A stretch of 64,000 nucleotides of DNA from positions 26,186,359 through 26,250,358 of the forward strand of contig NC_086352.1 of assembly GCF_036324505.1 (NCBI RefSeq), given 5' to 3'. Of this stretch, positions 1-12,158 are shown piece by piece (position 1 is the first letter of the stretch; every line of letters begins with the position of its first letter). Source of the stretch: Eleginops maclovinus (lineage: Eukaryota > Chordata > Actinopteri > Perciformes > Eleginopidae). The position numbers and the translations under genes are program-made. Under the pieces are notes generated by a model that saw only the letters and a program-made list of their open reading frames with translations, made no database searches and was not told the DNA's origin.

Positions 1-545
1 ACGCTCCAGGATGCGCAGAGATTTCAAATCCAAATAAATTATAGTTGTATCCCGGTAAAGCTTTAAGTGTACATCTAAATCCCAAAGGATTTCTTCCTTT
101 TCCGTTTATGGTACTGACAAAAACCTATCCAGAAGATTATATTTATTTAATGACCATTCCTTGTTTATTACTTTATCACTGCATCTGCTGTTTGGTAGAT
201 TTTGCAGTCATAGAAAACTTCTTTGCATATTATTGGAATAAAAACAACATTATAAGCATGATGTTTTTCATTTAAGAGTTAAGGCTTCTTGGTAAAAGGA
301 AGGATGAATGTTGTTTGATATTTAGACATCAATACATCCAATTGTTTCACCATTTAAAGTGCCATGTCAACTGGCTCTTTACACTATGAAGTATGGCCAT
401 TTAAATGATCTTGAGAGAAAATAAATCTTTAAAACCTTTAAACTAATTTAGCCTAATTTTCTGAAACTTGTCCTATAGAAGCAAAATATAAAAGGGTCTA
501 GAAGATTTTCACTCAAACTGCGTTTTCTAACTGACTGCATTTTAC
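1..545. other. pamr1-like intron sequence at window edge
   Basis: This lies downstream of exon 10 on the minus strand. I looked for the next protease exon (the Asp region) and saw no convincing match or acceptor. It is AT-rich and probably all intron. Confidence 0.5.
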
Positions 546-886
546 CCTGAGGTGGTGCAGGCTTTTCTGACGACCCTTGGATGTCTGGTACTGCAGGCCC
601 ATGACAACCTTTACATGTGCTGTGTGAAGGATCTGCTGCTTGTCCTTGTCTACCACACACCGAGCTGCCACCAGGACGCTACGCTGGGTGAGCAGAGCCC
701 CGCTGCAGGCCAGGTGCCAGAATGTGGACTCCTCTGAGGCCCCCTGCTGGAGAGAAGTGGCTGCTCCACGGGGCCTGTGGGTGCTGCCAGTATGATCAGC
801 AGGTGAGCGGATATAGACGGCTGCATGCCATGGCCATGACGTGTCTGTGAGGTTGTGTAGACTTGCAGAGTTGAATTGGCCACAAA
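546..886 (-). CDS. pamr1: pamr1-like exon 10: start of protease-like domain, catalytic His replaced by Arg
   Basis: Acceptor CTTCCCACAG precedes 886 and donor GTAAAA follows 546, phase 1 to phase 0 (341 bases). It encodes [19 protein letters not shown], a long insert, then [19 protein letters not shown] followed by RCVVDKDKQ. No IVGG-type activation site is present, as in PAMR1 generally. The S1 family motif AAHC reads AARC (codon CGG at 662-660), so the general base is absent. The Asp and Ser regions lie beyond the left edge. Confidence 0.9.
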
Positions 887-3800
887 CTGTGGGAAGGTAA
901 CAGTAACAGAGGAGAATTATACATATGTTTTAATGTAATTCAATAGCAAATTGAATGGATGTGCACAATATTGGTTCAGACCTATCATTTGTACTTGAAG
1001 TTATGCAAGGTGAAAATCATTTATCTGCCTTTTTTCTCCATGAACAAACTTTTCAAACACCTAAAGGTAGATATTCCTGCTGCTCTCACCTGGTGAGCAG
1101 GAAATATGGCGCCCACTCCACCTGCCAGATCTCAGACAGGTGCGTCGGGTGCTACCTGTGGGGCGATATAGCTGGGAGGAACACTTGTACTCAATGCTCG
1201 TGTGCACTGGGTGAAAACCCCTAGGAAACTGCAGGAATGAGGTGTCGTCTTTGTGTGTATCCGATTTAAGTGGAATAAAGCCAGCTGACGAAAAATTACG
1301 CATGTTGTATCTTGATGAAAAAGGGATGCTTTGGTCTGGATTGTCACTGTGGAAAAGATCAAATCTGTTATCTGTCATTTTTCAAACAGTATGCATTTTT
1401 TAAGGTAACCTTTACTCAGCGTACAACATGACAATGATTTAGATTTTTGGTCAAACAAACATTTTTAAGGTTAATAATGACCTCCAAGCATTACTCAACT
1501 AAGTTTGTTTTAATCAACAATAAAATGAATCAGAGGACTTTTTTAAAAATTGTAATAATGCTGCTAGAAAGAGTTATGCTAATACAAACAAAACAGGATC
1601 TAAGTACCTTGATATCCGATGTGGATTCACAACACTTTGTCGCACAAGTTCTGACACTTTGGGCTCCCGACATACTTTGGGGGCAAATAAAGCAGGTGAC
1701 TTATTTTGCTGTTATCCCTTTATGAATCTCCATTGCATAAACCATTTGACATGTATGTTGTATGAATACTTGTAAGCAGAGGTTATTTAGAGGATATTGA
1801 AACACTTATATGCATAAATGAAAAGGAACGAACATGATGCTGAAAAAATGTAAAACCATTACTTTTAATTCACCACAGTGCTTTCATTAATCCATTTAAA
1901 TGTTTTCACTTGGGGATATGTCAGATAAACAAAAGACCTCCAGCACGTTGGGAAAATGTCATACAGTCCTCACATAGTAATGATGCGGAAAATAGGCTAC
2001 TTTGTTTATGTAACATTTTATTCCCAGACCTAATGTGTTTTTGAAAACACCTACCTTTCAAACACTTGGGAGGTCTGCTACTCCATGATCCATTAGGGAG
2101 GCAGGTACTCTGGTAGTTTCCAATAAGGATGTAAGAGTTTTTACAGAAAAACCCAATGGCCTCTTCACCTCCAGCTGTGTCAGTAAAAGGTCTGTGGTAG
2201 CCATTGAGCAATTCAGGGGCAGGGGGACACCGGACTATGCTTGTTTGGCCTGCATGAGTATGTGTTTTGGACAGAACAAAGACAATGAATTAATTGTGTG
2301 GGTTTTATACTGGAAAAACATCAGAAATTAAAACCAACTGCCAGTTTGTGGAAAGTGGATTCTACCTTTTACACACATGGGAACTGTGCCACTCCATGTG
2401 CTATTAGGCAGACAGATCCTCTGCTGGGAGCCTATCAGTTTAAAAGGTAGATGGCACCGATAATCTACAGATACAAGCTCCTCCTTTGATCCATATAAAG
2501 GCAGCAAATATCCATTCACAGGTTTCTCTGGAAATATACACTCTGGATTCTTGATGGCTGAACCTGTGAAGAGATTCATTTGGTGATAAATGAATGAGAA
2601 ACTTCCAATGCCATGAAAAACACAATAGAGAGACACCCAAAATATTTACAGTTCACTGAGTTCACAAAAGGTAAAAATCTGATTAATCCTCTTATTGAGA
2701 TTTTCCCCCCAGAATTGATATGCTAAAATACTTTAACCTTTCTTTGGCTTGTTAAAATAATCTTTACTTTCATTTTGCTAAGAGGGGCACTGAAAGTGTT
2801 AACAATTGCAGCCGTAACACTATGATAACGTGCAGGTTATAGCTAGCAAAAGTGTCCCGGAGGGGAAAGACTGGATGGATGGGATGCAAGTTTGATGCAT
2901 AATTGTATTCAATGGGGGCAAATGGGGAGGGATGAAAGTCATAAATCTGTGCCGCTGACTGTCCGTCTCACATCACTGCATTGTATAGGAGGCTGCGCAC
3001 ACACAGAATATATCTTTTTTTTAAAGGTCCTGGAGCAAATATGGTGCATGCAATCAAAGAGATGTGCTGCATGCATGAAGGGGAGGCAAAGCATTATCTG
3101 TATCATGTACTCATGAAGGAAGAATCACTGTAAATACCTGCAGTATATCCTGAATAAATTAAATCAGACTGATATATTCCTAATATTTTTTTTATTCCAG
3201 TGATTACAAGTACCTAGTGTGTAAAAAAATAACAGCAACACCACACATTATGATGCAATATATAATTCAACAACACCATCACTGCAAAATCAATGGGGCG
3301 ATAATGTTCTTGCACTCGTATAAAATTGCATCATACTGATGTGTAATTATTTGAATGTGTCTAATGTGAAAGATGCATTACTAACAACAATTATACCTGC
3401 CTGAAATTTTCTGAAATGTGAGAACAAAGCCATCAAAGTTGTTGAAGCCATCTGAAGAGAACAGGATATGCACATTGTTCCCAGAGCTTTTAATTGGAGG
3501 AGGCAGCTGATCCCCACAAAATCTTCCAATCACAGGGGAGCTCAAATCGTTGCCATCACGCACCTCAACATAGTCATAACGACAGTTATGGTCTGACTCC
3601 AGGCCGAGCAGTGAAAACCTGCAGCATAATCAAACACATATAATGTACTTTTTTACAAAAAATGGAAAGGGCTTAAAGGAAAATGGAAAGGCAAGATGAA
3701 ATGTGTATACCTGTGACTCACCCCATGTTGAATTCCTTACATTTGTGAAGTAAACTATGTTTTTCCTGCATGTCTCTATGGTGAATTCACCAGTGTTTTA

Positions 3801-6800
3801 AACAATAAGTGACGGTAAAAAGATGCTGTTTTGGGAAGTACAGAATATACAACTTTGGAGTTTGAAAACTGATCTTTTGATAAAGTTGTACTGTTGTTAA
3901 AGACATGCACAGTTCTCTACACAAATTCATGGTATCAAAAGTAATTCATATACAAATGATAATTTTGGGGGTGGAATATTCATTTAATATCAGTGATTTA
4001 TGTCCAATTATGTAATACAGGGCTATGTCTACACTACCATTGCACCACAATTTTTTTGTGAAAAGCCCAGAATTAGGGGTGCAAACCCTAAACAAGAATT
4101 TGCTTCAATCACAGCCAACAGAGTGATACTGACTGGGCATACTGTATGGTTAATTGCAGATTAAGGAAACATAGTATTCAATGGTCAAAACATTTACAAT
4201 AACTTCAACCGAATACAAAACGTTATACCGGGTTATCCTTATCAAATTGATTCCCATGTATATTCCATGCGCATGAAAAATGTGCTAAAACATTAACCCA
4301 CCTCAGCTCGATGCTGCTGTCCCTCTCCACTTGCAATCTCCATTCACACCGGGTGTTTGTTGGGTAACTCTCCATTGCTATGTGACCCTGGGCCCGTTGA
4401 ATGACGCCTCCACATGCTACCAACAAGAAAACTGTAATCACTTGCACTTGGTAAATTCATACTTTCATTCTCAACAAATGTGTTTATCACAGTAGCACTG
4501 AATATTTTTTACAGTTGAAAGCAGGATCAGTAATATGGCATGCTGTGTAAGAGGGCAGATCATTTCCAAAAAGATTATTGGGATGACGGGATACAACGAG
4601 CCACTTCATAAACCATGATTATAAACATCATGCTGGGAGTCATGCTGGTATGTGTGTTTTTCAGATGAATAAAAAAGCAAAACGAGATATTAAATATTCC
4701 ACAAATTGAGTTTTCTCAGTCCTTGCTGCTAAAATGACTGGGGTGAGGATTGACATTTGGGTTTAATTTGACATTTACTGGTTAAAGGTTTTAAAATGTT
4801 TAAACATTTAACAATTCAAAAACATTTTGCACACACTGCTCCCTCAACAGATAATTACAATTATTTGTATTTTTGGCCACTTTACCTACACAGGCACTAA
4901 ACTGCTTGCCTAAGACAGCTGAGGTTGATCCTACACTTTCCCTCATTTATTTAAAACTGCTAGTACTTGACAGAATGGCATGAAAGGGCCAACTATGGGC
5001 CTTGAAAAGTTGGTATTCTAAAATGTAATGAGCAGCAGGTAAACTTGTTTTCTTTCCAAAATGAATAGCAACATGTTACTAGTACACATCTGATTTGCCT
5101 TATCTTGTTAAGGGAGTTGCTGTAGCTCGATGTGTTTTCAATTGTTAACAATATTTAAATGTATCCATTATATCTCCTTTATTTTAAAATTAACATGTAT
5201 TTATTTTTCACTGGGGCTTGTCAGAAACAAGATCAAAAAAACGTTGTCACCACCTAGTGTTCTAAAGGTGTATTACACATGTGGGTGCAGCTATCTGAAA
5301 ACTGTGAACCACAGTTTATCATCATTATGTGATGGATCCTTAACTTACAAAAGGCTTATAATTAAAAACATTCCAAGGAATATTTACAAGTGCTGCATAA
5401 ATAATAACATGTTAAAGACTTACATATAGCAGTTTTAAATGTATCAGATATTGTCTGTCTGCCCCATCATTGAGGAATGAGTACCTTGCATATGAGACTT
5501 AAGTAGTCATTTCATATCTTGACTTTATATTTGATACTGCATGTAATGTATTGCATTCTAATCTTAAAATAAAACCATGCATTCAGCCAACGAGTTGTGT
5601 AGATGTTATAAAAGAACACACTTAAAGAACGCTCCTGAATTTCCCCACTGGGATTAATGAAGGTCCATCTTACTTTCACTTTTTAACTGCATTTTTATTC
5701 AAAACTGCATCAATGTGTATTTCTAAAATATATTTATCGTGTGCACCATTTTTCTCATATCAGCAATTTTATTCGGAATACTTGTCCTAATGCTGCATTC
5801 AAGCGACCTACAGTAACTCACTTTTACAGTCCCCTCCGCTCCAGCCTTGGCGACACTCTGTACAATACTTTCCATTGACGAAGAAGTCATCATTGTCTTC
5901 CATGTTCCATTGTGGCAAGCTTTACAGTTCTCAAACAGACTGCAGCCTGGCAAGGACAAATGCATTGAGAAAATGTAGTATTTAATGTAGTAGATCATAA
6001 CAAATAGAATAATATCTCGAAGGGTCAATGAGAGTGTACCTTGGTGAAAGATACAGGGGTCACACTCATCCAGAGCATTGCGGCAGCAGGGGACAGTGTA
6101 GCCAACCCTTGACCCTTTTGAGGGACAGCGACACTGGATCAGCTGGTACTCACAACACGGACGACACATGGCACTCCACTGAGAGCTTGGGCAGTTGTCC
6201 GCTATAAGACATTTTTGACAAAAGCAGAGAACGGAAGCATTAAACATAAAAAGCACTTAGGACACCTCTGACTTTTGATACTCATGCTTCCCAGTTCTAA
6301 GAAGGTGGATGAGAAAAACTACAGACATACACTTAAATATGTTCATCTTTAAAGTGCTTTCTTCTGGTGTGGTTATAGATATGCAGAGAATAGTGTTGAG
6401 GTTATAAACATGCCCTTAAGCTGCCATGAAATACTATGAACTATGATCTCCAATGATCCACCATGTTTTTACAGCTTGGGATATGTCCCAAAACCCAACT
6501 TCTGTTTGAATAAATATACAACAGAGCTGTGGAAAGTGGACTGAAGCTCACAAAGAGCTACAACTAATTGTCATTATCACAGGGTAATTTTTCCCCCTTA
6601 ATAGTTATGGATTTCTGTGCTAAATAAAATATAAAAGCCTCCCTGATATCGAACCCTCACTAATGTGTTCAATGTTTTCATTAACTAGCAATATTAAAGG
6701 TTTAAATGAGCCTTACCAGGAGAATCTGGAGGAGGTTGTAGCATGAACTGAGACAAGTCTTAGCAGCAGAAGTGACTCATTGTCAAAAAATAGTTCCACA

Positions 6801-7016
6801 GTTAGTCAGCAATAAAGAGGCTCTGTTGTTTAAAGGTAGCAACATTTTCCCAAAGAAGAGACTCTGAAATACTATTTACAGTAAAGACATGATAAATCCC
6901 TTAAACTCACCCGATGGCCAAGCTGTTGCACAAAAACAGACATTTAGGAGTAGGTAGTAGAGTTTGTGGTCCAGAAAAGTTGATGTGGGCAATCTCCTTG
7001 TAAGGAAAGAGAGCAT
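546..7016 (-). CDS. pamr1: PAMR1-like secreted multidomain inactive-protease gene, 10 exons seen, 3' end off window
   Basis: Exons placed by similarity to remembered PAMR1 and by splice sites and phase: 6911-7016, 6040-6201, 5822-5946, 4302-4416, 3401-3618, 2366-2563, 2055-2249, 1608-1674, 1090-1346, 546-886. Order: signal peptide, Cys-rich module ([25 protein letters not shown]), EGF-like piece, CUB (YDYVEVRDG), three sushi domains, start of a peptidase S1 domain ([25 protein letters not shown]). Human PAMR1 is a secreted protein with CUB, EGF, two sushi and a protease-like domain that lacks the catalytic Ser; it is linked to muscle regeneration. All junctions keep phase except exon 3, which is one base short, so the gene as given encodes a truncated product. 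The rest of the protease domain must lie left of base 1. The break could be an assembly error, a polymorphism or a young pseudogene. Family assignment is firm; functional status is open. Confidence 0.9.
1090..1346 (-). CDS. pamr1: pamr1-like exon 9: rest of last sushi domain
   Basis: Acceptor GATCTTTTCCACAG precedes 1346 and donor GTGAGA follows 1090, phase 2 to phase 1 (257 bases). A low-complexity linker comes first ([17 protein letters not shown]), then [25 protein letters not shown] and SC. This matches the EY.C, SSRRTCLRTGKWSG pattern of human sushi 2. A competing acceptor inside (before 1228) would break phase and is not used here. Confidence 0.9.
1608..1674 (-). CDS. pamr1: pamr1-like exon 8: start of last sushi domain
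   Basis: A short 67-base exon with acceptor TGCCCCCAAAG before 1674 and donor GTACTT after 1608, phase 1 to phase 2. It encodes [15 protein letters not shown] and NPHRIS, matching the CREPKISDLVRRRV segment of human PAMR1. It is too short and lacks a start, so it is easily missed. Phase and similarity support each other here. Confidence 0.88.
2055..2249 (-). CDS. pamr1: pamr1-like exon 7: sushi (CCP) domain
   Basis: Acceptor ACTCATGCAG precedes 2249 and donor GTAGGT follows 2055; phase 1 at both ends (195 bases). Four cysteines are seen (VRC, FFC, STC, PKC) with PELLNGYH and NGSWSSRPP. The [12 protein letters not shown] stretch closely follows the FFCNNSYVLSGN of human sushi 1. Confidence 0.9.
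2366..2563 (-). CDS. pamr1: pamr1-like exon 6: extra sushi (CCP) domain
   Basis: Acceptor CTCTTCACAG precedes 2563 and donor GTAGAA follows 2366; phase 1 at both ends (198 bases). It has the four sushi cysteines (PEC, YRC, RIC, PMC), PVNGY near the start and STWSG before the last Cys. As I remember human PAMR1, an EGF-like exon sits between CUB and the first sushi, so this module stands where that one should be. The following exon resembles human sushi 1 better. Confidence 0.88.
3401..3618 (-). CDS. pamr1: pamr1-like exon 5: second half of CUB domain, inferred GC donor
   Basis: Acceptor TTATGCTGCAG precedes 3618. It encodes [36 protein letters not shown] and FQKIS, the C-terminal CUB strands with the second Cys pair and the usual calcium-site region. 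To reach the next exon in phase 1 the exon must end at 3401, giving a GC donor (CAG|GCAGGT). The GT four bases downstream would give phase 2 and put the sushi exon out of frame. Confidence 0.85.
4302..4416 (-). CDS. pamr1: pamr1-like exon 4: first half of CUB domain
   Basis: Acceptor TTCTTGTTGGTAG precedes 4416 and donor GTGGGT follows 4302; it goes from phase 1 to phase 2. It encodes [18 protein letters not shown] and [16 protein letters not shown], the N-terminal CUB strands with the first disulfide pair. The split codon AG|G joins to exon 5 as Arg, as in human PAMR1. Confidence 0.9.
5822..5946 (-). CDS. pamr1: pamr1-like exon 3: EGF-like piece with a one-base frameshift
   Basis: Acceptor TTGCCAG precedes 5946 and donor GTGAGT follows 5822. 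The first half reads [16 protein letters not shown] in the frame from exon 2. The second half, [17 protein letters not shown] then SGGDC, is in a different frame. Exon length is 125; 126 would keep phase 1 at both ends and fit the CUB exon. The shift lies near 5895-5900, at the TGG/GAA run just after NGTW. If it is real, translation after exon 3 enters the CUB exon out of frame and soon hits TAG. Confidence 0.85.
6040..6201 (-). CDS. pamr1: pamr1-like exon 2: N-terminal cysteine-rich module
   Basis: Acceptor TCTTATAG precedes 6201 and donor GTACAC follows 6040; both ends are phase 1 (162 bases). The product has the dense Cys pattern of the PAMR1 N-terminus: [18 protein letters not shown], then [18 protein letters not shown]. 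The match to human PAMR1 in Cys spacing is close to complete. The next intron is only 93 bases and happens to be open in frame. Confidence 0.9.
6911..7016 (-). CDS. pamr1: pamr1-like exon 1: start codon and signal peptide
   Basis: The first ATG in frame is at 7016-7014, with A at -3. It encodes 35 residues: a basic N-terminal part, then a hydrophobic core ([15 protein letters not shown]), then a plausible cleavage region before the Ala-Asp-Asn-Cys that opens exon 2. The exon ends TCG G before a strong donor GTGAGT (6910-6905), phase 1, which matches exon 2. The frame is open further upstream to about 7061, but the codon there is TTG, so I take the ATG. The 5' UTR limits are not visible. Confidence 0.7.
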
Positions 7017-10000
7017 GCTGGCTGCCAAGCTTGCAGCAATAAAACTCCAAAAACGTCCCAAAAATAAAGCCCTAGCTCACTGTTACCAGATCTTCCTTTC
7101 CTCTCAAAATATGACGTAGCTTTGGATGATTAATTTTTCCCTTTCAGCTAAATGGACAGACATCCTTAACCCTTTCCTTCCATGATGCTTTCATTTGTTT
7201 TTGCTTTGAAATTGTTCAGTTCAAATCAGTGCTACGTCTCCAACAAGTTCCTGTTTCTCTCGTTGTGAGTCCAGAATGAGAGCTGCGTGATGAATGGTGA
7301 CAGGGGGGAAAATACTTGTCGGCAGAGGAAGTGGAAAGTGCATTTGAGGGGACTAAAGACATGCTAATGAGGAAAACAGTGAAGAAGGAAGTCCTGGGAG
7401 AAAAAAAAGGATTTATTGTTCAGAGGTTTCAAAGAAAGAGGAAACATAATCTCTGTTTGGCTGCTATTTATATATTTAAAAATATTTGTATTCTTCAAAA
7501 CCTATGCAGATAAAAAGACATATCAGGTGGATCAAACGGAAAGTCTTGCTGCTTCATTATACACCAGCTGTCATGCCGGACACGACAATTTCACAACATC
7601 TGAGTAAACGGATGACAGATGTCTTTTTTATGAAATGTTTATGATGTCAGGCTTCATAGATTTGCCTGAAGCAATGATGCTGACAGGATAGTCACAGCCT
7701 ATTTCATGCCCAAGGTTGCTTATCCATTACCTAGGCGTTTACCCAGGAGTTTCCATGTTATCATATCGTCTCATCTTTCCCTCTACAGCAGCTTGTAAGC
7801 AGACTGATTGAAACTGATAGATACCACTGTTGTTTGCTGTTAATAAGGAGGTTGTCTTTTTAATTGTAAATATGTGATTTGTATGATTATTTGATACAAA
7901 AGATGAGCTGTTTTTTTTTTTTAATGTAGGCTACTTTTGTAATAGATAATTGTGACATTCTGGGCTTTTGGCTTCCTCATTACATTAAATATATCCACAG
8001 CAAATGTGTTCTGTTCTTTTTTCGGTTAAATCACTGCTGGCATACATAAGAATAATAATTATAATGTAAATGTTACGTCTACATCTGTAATAGGTGGAGA
8101 TAACAATGAATCTCCAAAACTGGTGTTGTTCTTGAGCTTTAGAATCAAGCACTCCCTTTTTGTCTTAGTATAAAATTGTTTAGTACATCTTAAGAAAAAA
8201 ATCATACATATTGGTTTGACTGTGAAATCACAAGGCTGAAGACGGGGGTGTTTGTACTTACTCAGGAGAAGTTCATACTTTGGACACCAATTATTACAGT
8301 AAAAGAGACGTAAATCTTCATATTTTGTGTTGATGAGCAATAGTCGTTAAAGCAATAACTAACAGTTTAACATTTTGCTTTTAAATCTTCATTTATATAT
8401 CTTGACCACTAGAGGACATAAGATCTCCAGAGTACACACACATGATTTTGACATATTAGAATCTCATAGGTTGATAAAAGGCAAATAACTGTCTATTAAC
8501 ACATCTAGAATACAGAGAAATAAAAATAATCTGGTCTTTAACTTGCTAGTTTTTATAAACATGTCTGTATCTGTATGCTGGTTGTTGCAAGGCTGCTATG
8601 AAAGTCTCCCCAGCTGGACAGATCGTCAAACAGCAGGATAAAAGTAGAAATGATGTGGTAATTACAGATGCTTCAAACTAAAGGAAAGCTGTAATTAATG
8701 CCAAAGGTGCAAAGTACACACTTGCAGTATATATCTGGCACATAAATTCAAGCTTTTATGCTGACATTCAAGATACACTACACTTTTTAGCAAACATATA
8801 AATGCAAAAAACATCTCACAATTTCAAATCCACTTGAACACACACAACCGGTGCAGATAACAAACTATGATCAAATCACATTGCAGAGTTCAGGCAAAAT
8901 AATACCCAAATGTGGTCATCATGGCAGTCAGACATAAATCCAAATGAATGCTAATAATACAGTATGTTTGCATGTTAGACATATGAAATTAGTAAGATTA
9001 TATTAGATCAGGGCACTGTTCATTGCTTTTGCTGTCCTTAAGTAACTAAAAAAGTCAATGGATACATATTTAAGCTCCATTTAATCACAAGAATGTGAAA
9101 CAATACATAACAGGGGTCTCAAAAAGAATTGCAACTCTCTTCACACATTAATCAAGAATGTGTTACAACACACAGGGAGAACATACGGCAGTTGTCCAAT
9201 CAACAATTAATCAAATTAAAAAAAGGACAAGGACTTATGTTTGACCGCCACTTAAGAGCCGACACATATAAAGAAATACGAGTGACTTCTCACAATTCTG
9301 GCAGCCCTTGAACTGTCAATTTTTTTTAAAGATTTTGCCTCGTCCTTTCACTTTGAAATGACCCAAGAACGGGAGAAAGATGAGTAACGGGGGGGTTTTG
9401 TATTCCAAATTATGACACAGTTATACAAGTTGCATATCCCATTTACTGTTGAAATGAGTTCTTGACATCAGAGACCAGTGTTTTTCTGGTAGATGTAGTT
9501 GCCCATGCAGCTCTGTCAGCTATTTTTAGCCCCCCCCCCCTGTTGCTCAGACAAGTATTCCCAGACACTCTCATGCAGCAGTGCTCCACTAACCTTGCTC
9601 AGCTCCATAGTGTGACACTACCTGAGCTATCAACCGCAACAGTGACACAAATTAGGCACATCGGACTAAAACATACCTTATCATCTCAAATGAAGCCTCA
9701 GCATGTAGCAAGGATTATGAACATATATCCTTAGATCTTTTTGAAGAAGCTTCTTGCACTTAACTATGTATGTCTTTGCCGGCAAAAAATAATTAATTTG
9801 ATCTTTTTGTCATGCTTTATCAAGCTGCTTTAAGACTAAGTAATCTCTTGTCTTACTCCTCTTTGGATGCAGTCTCACATCAAAAAGTGTAAAAATATAT
9901 TCCATAGTTTTCTTTATTCAAACAGTAGTTTGGTGGTACTGTAGAAAGCCCAAAGTCATACCCATCCTACACAATGCACTAGCTTTGCTCCTCATCCTAC

Positions 10001-12158
10001 TGGTGACTTAAAAAGGGATCATTTAGACACAGTAAATTATAAGTATGTCTATTCCTTTTGTATGCATTCATTTTGTATGTTTTCATTTTAGCCGGTCTGT
10101 GGATGAACACCTTTTTTGCATGATGGTGGTCATAAAACATTAACAATGGTTTCACTGAGGACTCATTCCTTTGTTCTTGTGCCTTCATATTAAACATTAA
10201 CTCCAGTAGGAGGGAGGTGTTAAAATGTTCACTTATCAGAGACCTCTGCATGTGACTCCGTGTGCCAAGCATTAATCACCTTGATAACTGCCAACCAGTG
10301 GTCTGTGGTGATGCATACTGATTTTCTGAAGACAACACAGGTGCTTTTAACTTCAAAGGGCCCAAAACCACCACCTTTATCGACTTCTCACACATATCAG
10401 GGATGAGCACAGACCTGTGGAAGATGTGATTATTTACACTTTAGACAAATAACAGTATCAACATGTTCTGGTTTTGAATTATGATTAAATTATATGTACT
10501 GTGGTTGAGAAATTAGCTGAGAGGATGAGTATGTGTTTGAATACTATTTCATGCTTCTAGGGTATAGAAAGTCCTCTTAAGTGATGTCTTTTTATGAAGG
10601 GTGTGTGTTGTACATGAATAAGCAAGAGGTTCTTCTTTCAGTGTCAAGTGAACAACGCTTCCGGGCCGAAAAGGCATGTTTCTTTAGCGTTGTTCTTTTA
10701 ACATCACACTGAAAATAAAAAGGTTGGTCTGTAGTGAACTACCATCACAGTAAATCTCTTTTGTCTTACCACTGAATATATGGCAGAGATCCCATAATGA
10801 TCTATGTCTCATTGTGCTTTTCTGTACTGAACAACAAATACAAAAATGAAGGATATTTGGGGAAAAAAATATTTCCAACATATGTCATGCAACACTGAGG
10901 GGGAATCTACTGAACTGAGGTTTTTTATAATTCCATTCTATTTTATGGGGGACTGAGACCATTTCAGATTTAGGTAAAACATTGGGTATCTTTACTATAT
11001 TGTATTCACTGCTGTCAAAAATAGCTATTATGTGAGAAAAAGCACACAATATCAATACAATAAGTTTTAAGACTTTTGAATGGCAGTGAATATAAATATG
11101 AGTCTCCTAATTCAAGATGGATAAAAACATGTTTTATATGTGGAAAAAATGATAAAACTGACAAACTTTGTTTAAAAAGAAAACACCTGAAAAGAGTTGA
11201 ATTGTACATCATCTTTAATGTATTTCTTTCTTTGAATAGGCTCCCTCACTCTTGGAGTTTAGTTGAAATGTCACAGCAATCCAAAGTCATTTGAGAAAAG
11301 CTGGGCTTTAAAACAGACAGCTACATTTTCAGGTTGGAAAAAGAGGTGTCTGGTATGTCACATAGAAAGTGCAGAGTGAACAACATTTGAAAAGACTTCT
11401 AAAAAGGTGTGTACGTGGCTGCTACCTTTGAGTAATTATTTCGATACGTGTCTCTTTGTCCAGCTTGTTTTGAATTGCAAATATATTTTCATAGACCCAG
11501 TGCCATCACCTGCGTAAATAGTTTAAAATTTGAACAGCTCAGAAACATCATATGCGGTGGAAGCCATGACTGCAACAGTTTGAAATGCTGAAGGAGTGTT
11601 TTCTCTAGAAAAAGAAAGACCTATTGTTTCAGTCTCTCTCAAACAAGTTTCATGATAACTTAGGTAAGGTTACCGTTACCTTACCGCAGGAGATTATAAA
11701 TCAATATGTCTTAGCTTCGTTATTATTTAAGAAAGCTGACATGTTCTTAGGCAGATGATACCTTAAAAGCCTTCAAAAAGAAGATAGTGACATATATACG
11801 ATTATAAAATCAAAATTAAAACAATCAGAAACGTTTTTTGCAATGATGCACACTCAATATCAGTACATACCACCCCTACACATAAAAACATGATTTGTTC
11901 CCCCTTAACTTGAAGACTACATAATAAAAGATACATTATTGTATTCATAATAATGTAAAAAAGGCCCCAATTGCATGTGAGCAGCTTTAAATACAATATA
12001 AATAAAAAATCCTTCAGGCCTCAAGTCAAACTTTAAAAAAACTACAAACTATTAAACCCAACCACAATTTGAATCCATCAGTCAAGTTCTGAAGCTTACA
12101 TTACTTCATATTCTCACGCCATATGTATAAAAGTAAAAGATTTCACAACTTAAAATGG
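7017..12158. other. Interval between pamr1-like start and slc35c1 stop
   Basis: AT-rich DNA with no recognised coding segment. It must hold the pamr1-like 5' UTR and promoter (right of 7016) and the slc35c1 3' UTR (left of 12159). On the minus strand an ATTAAA, a weaker poly(A) signal, falls near 11214-11219. A C-run lies at 9531-9540. The small open frames here lack splice context and family resemblance. Confidence 0.4.

Noticed and set aside
1228..1240. Acceptor CATTCCTGCAG inside pamr1-like exon 9
   Set aside because: Using it would break phase with exon 8, while the acceptor before 1346 joins in phase and extends the linker similarity.
2950..3010. Possible EGF exon in the intron after CUB (acceptor GTGTGCGCAG at about 3000)
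   Set aside because: The Cys spacing is not that of an EGF domain and no phase 1-1 frame is open.
7017..7061. Longer N-terminus for the pamr1-like protein starting at 7061
   Set aside because: The codon there is TTG; the first ATG is at 7016 and gives a fitting signal peptide.
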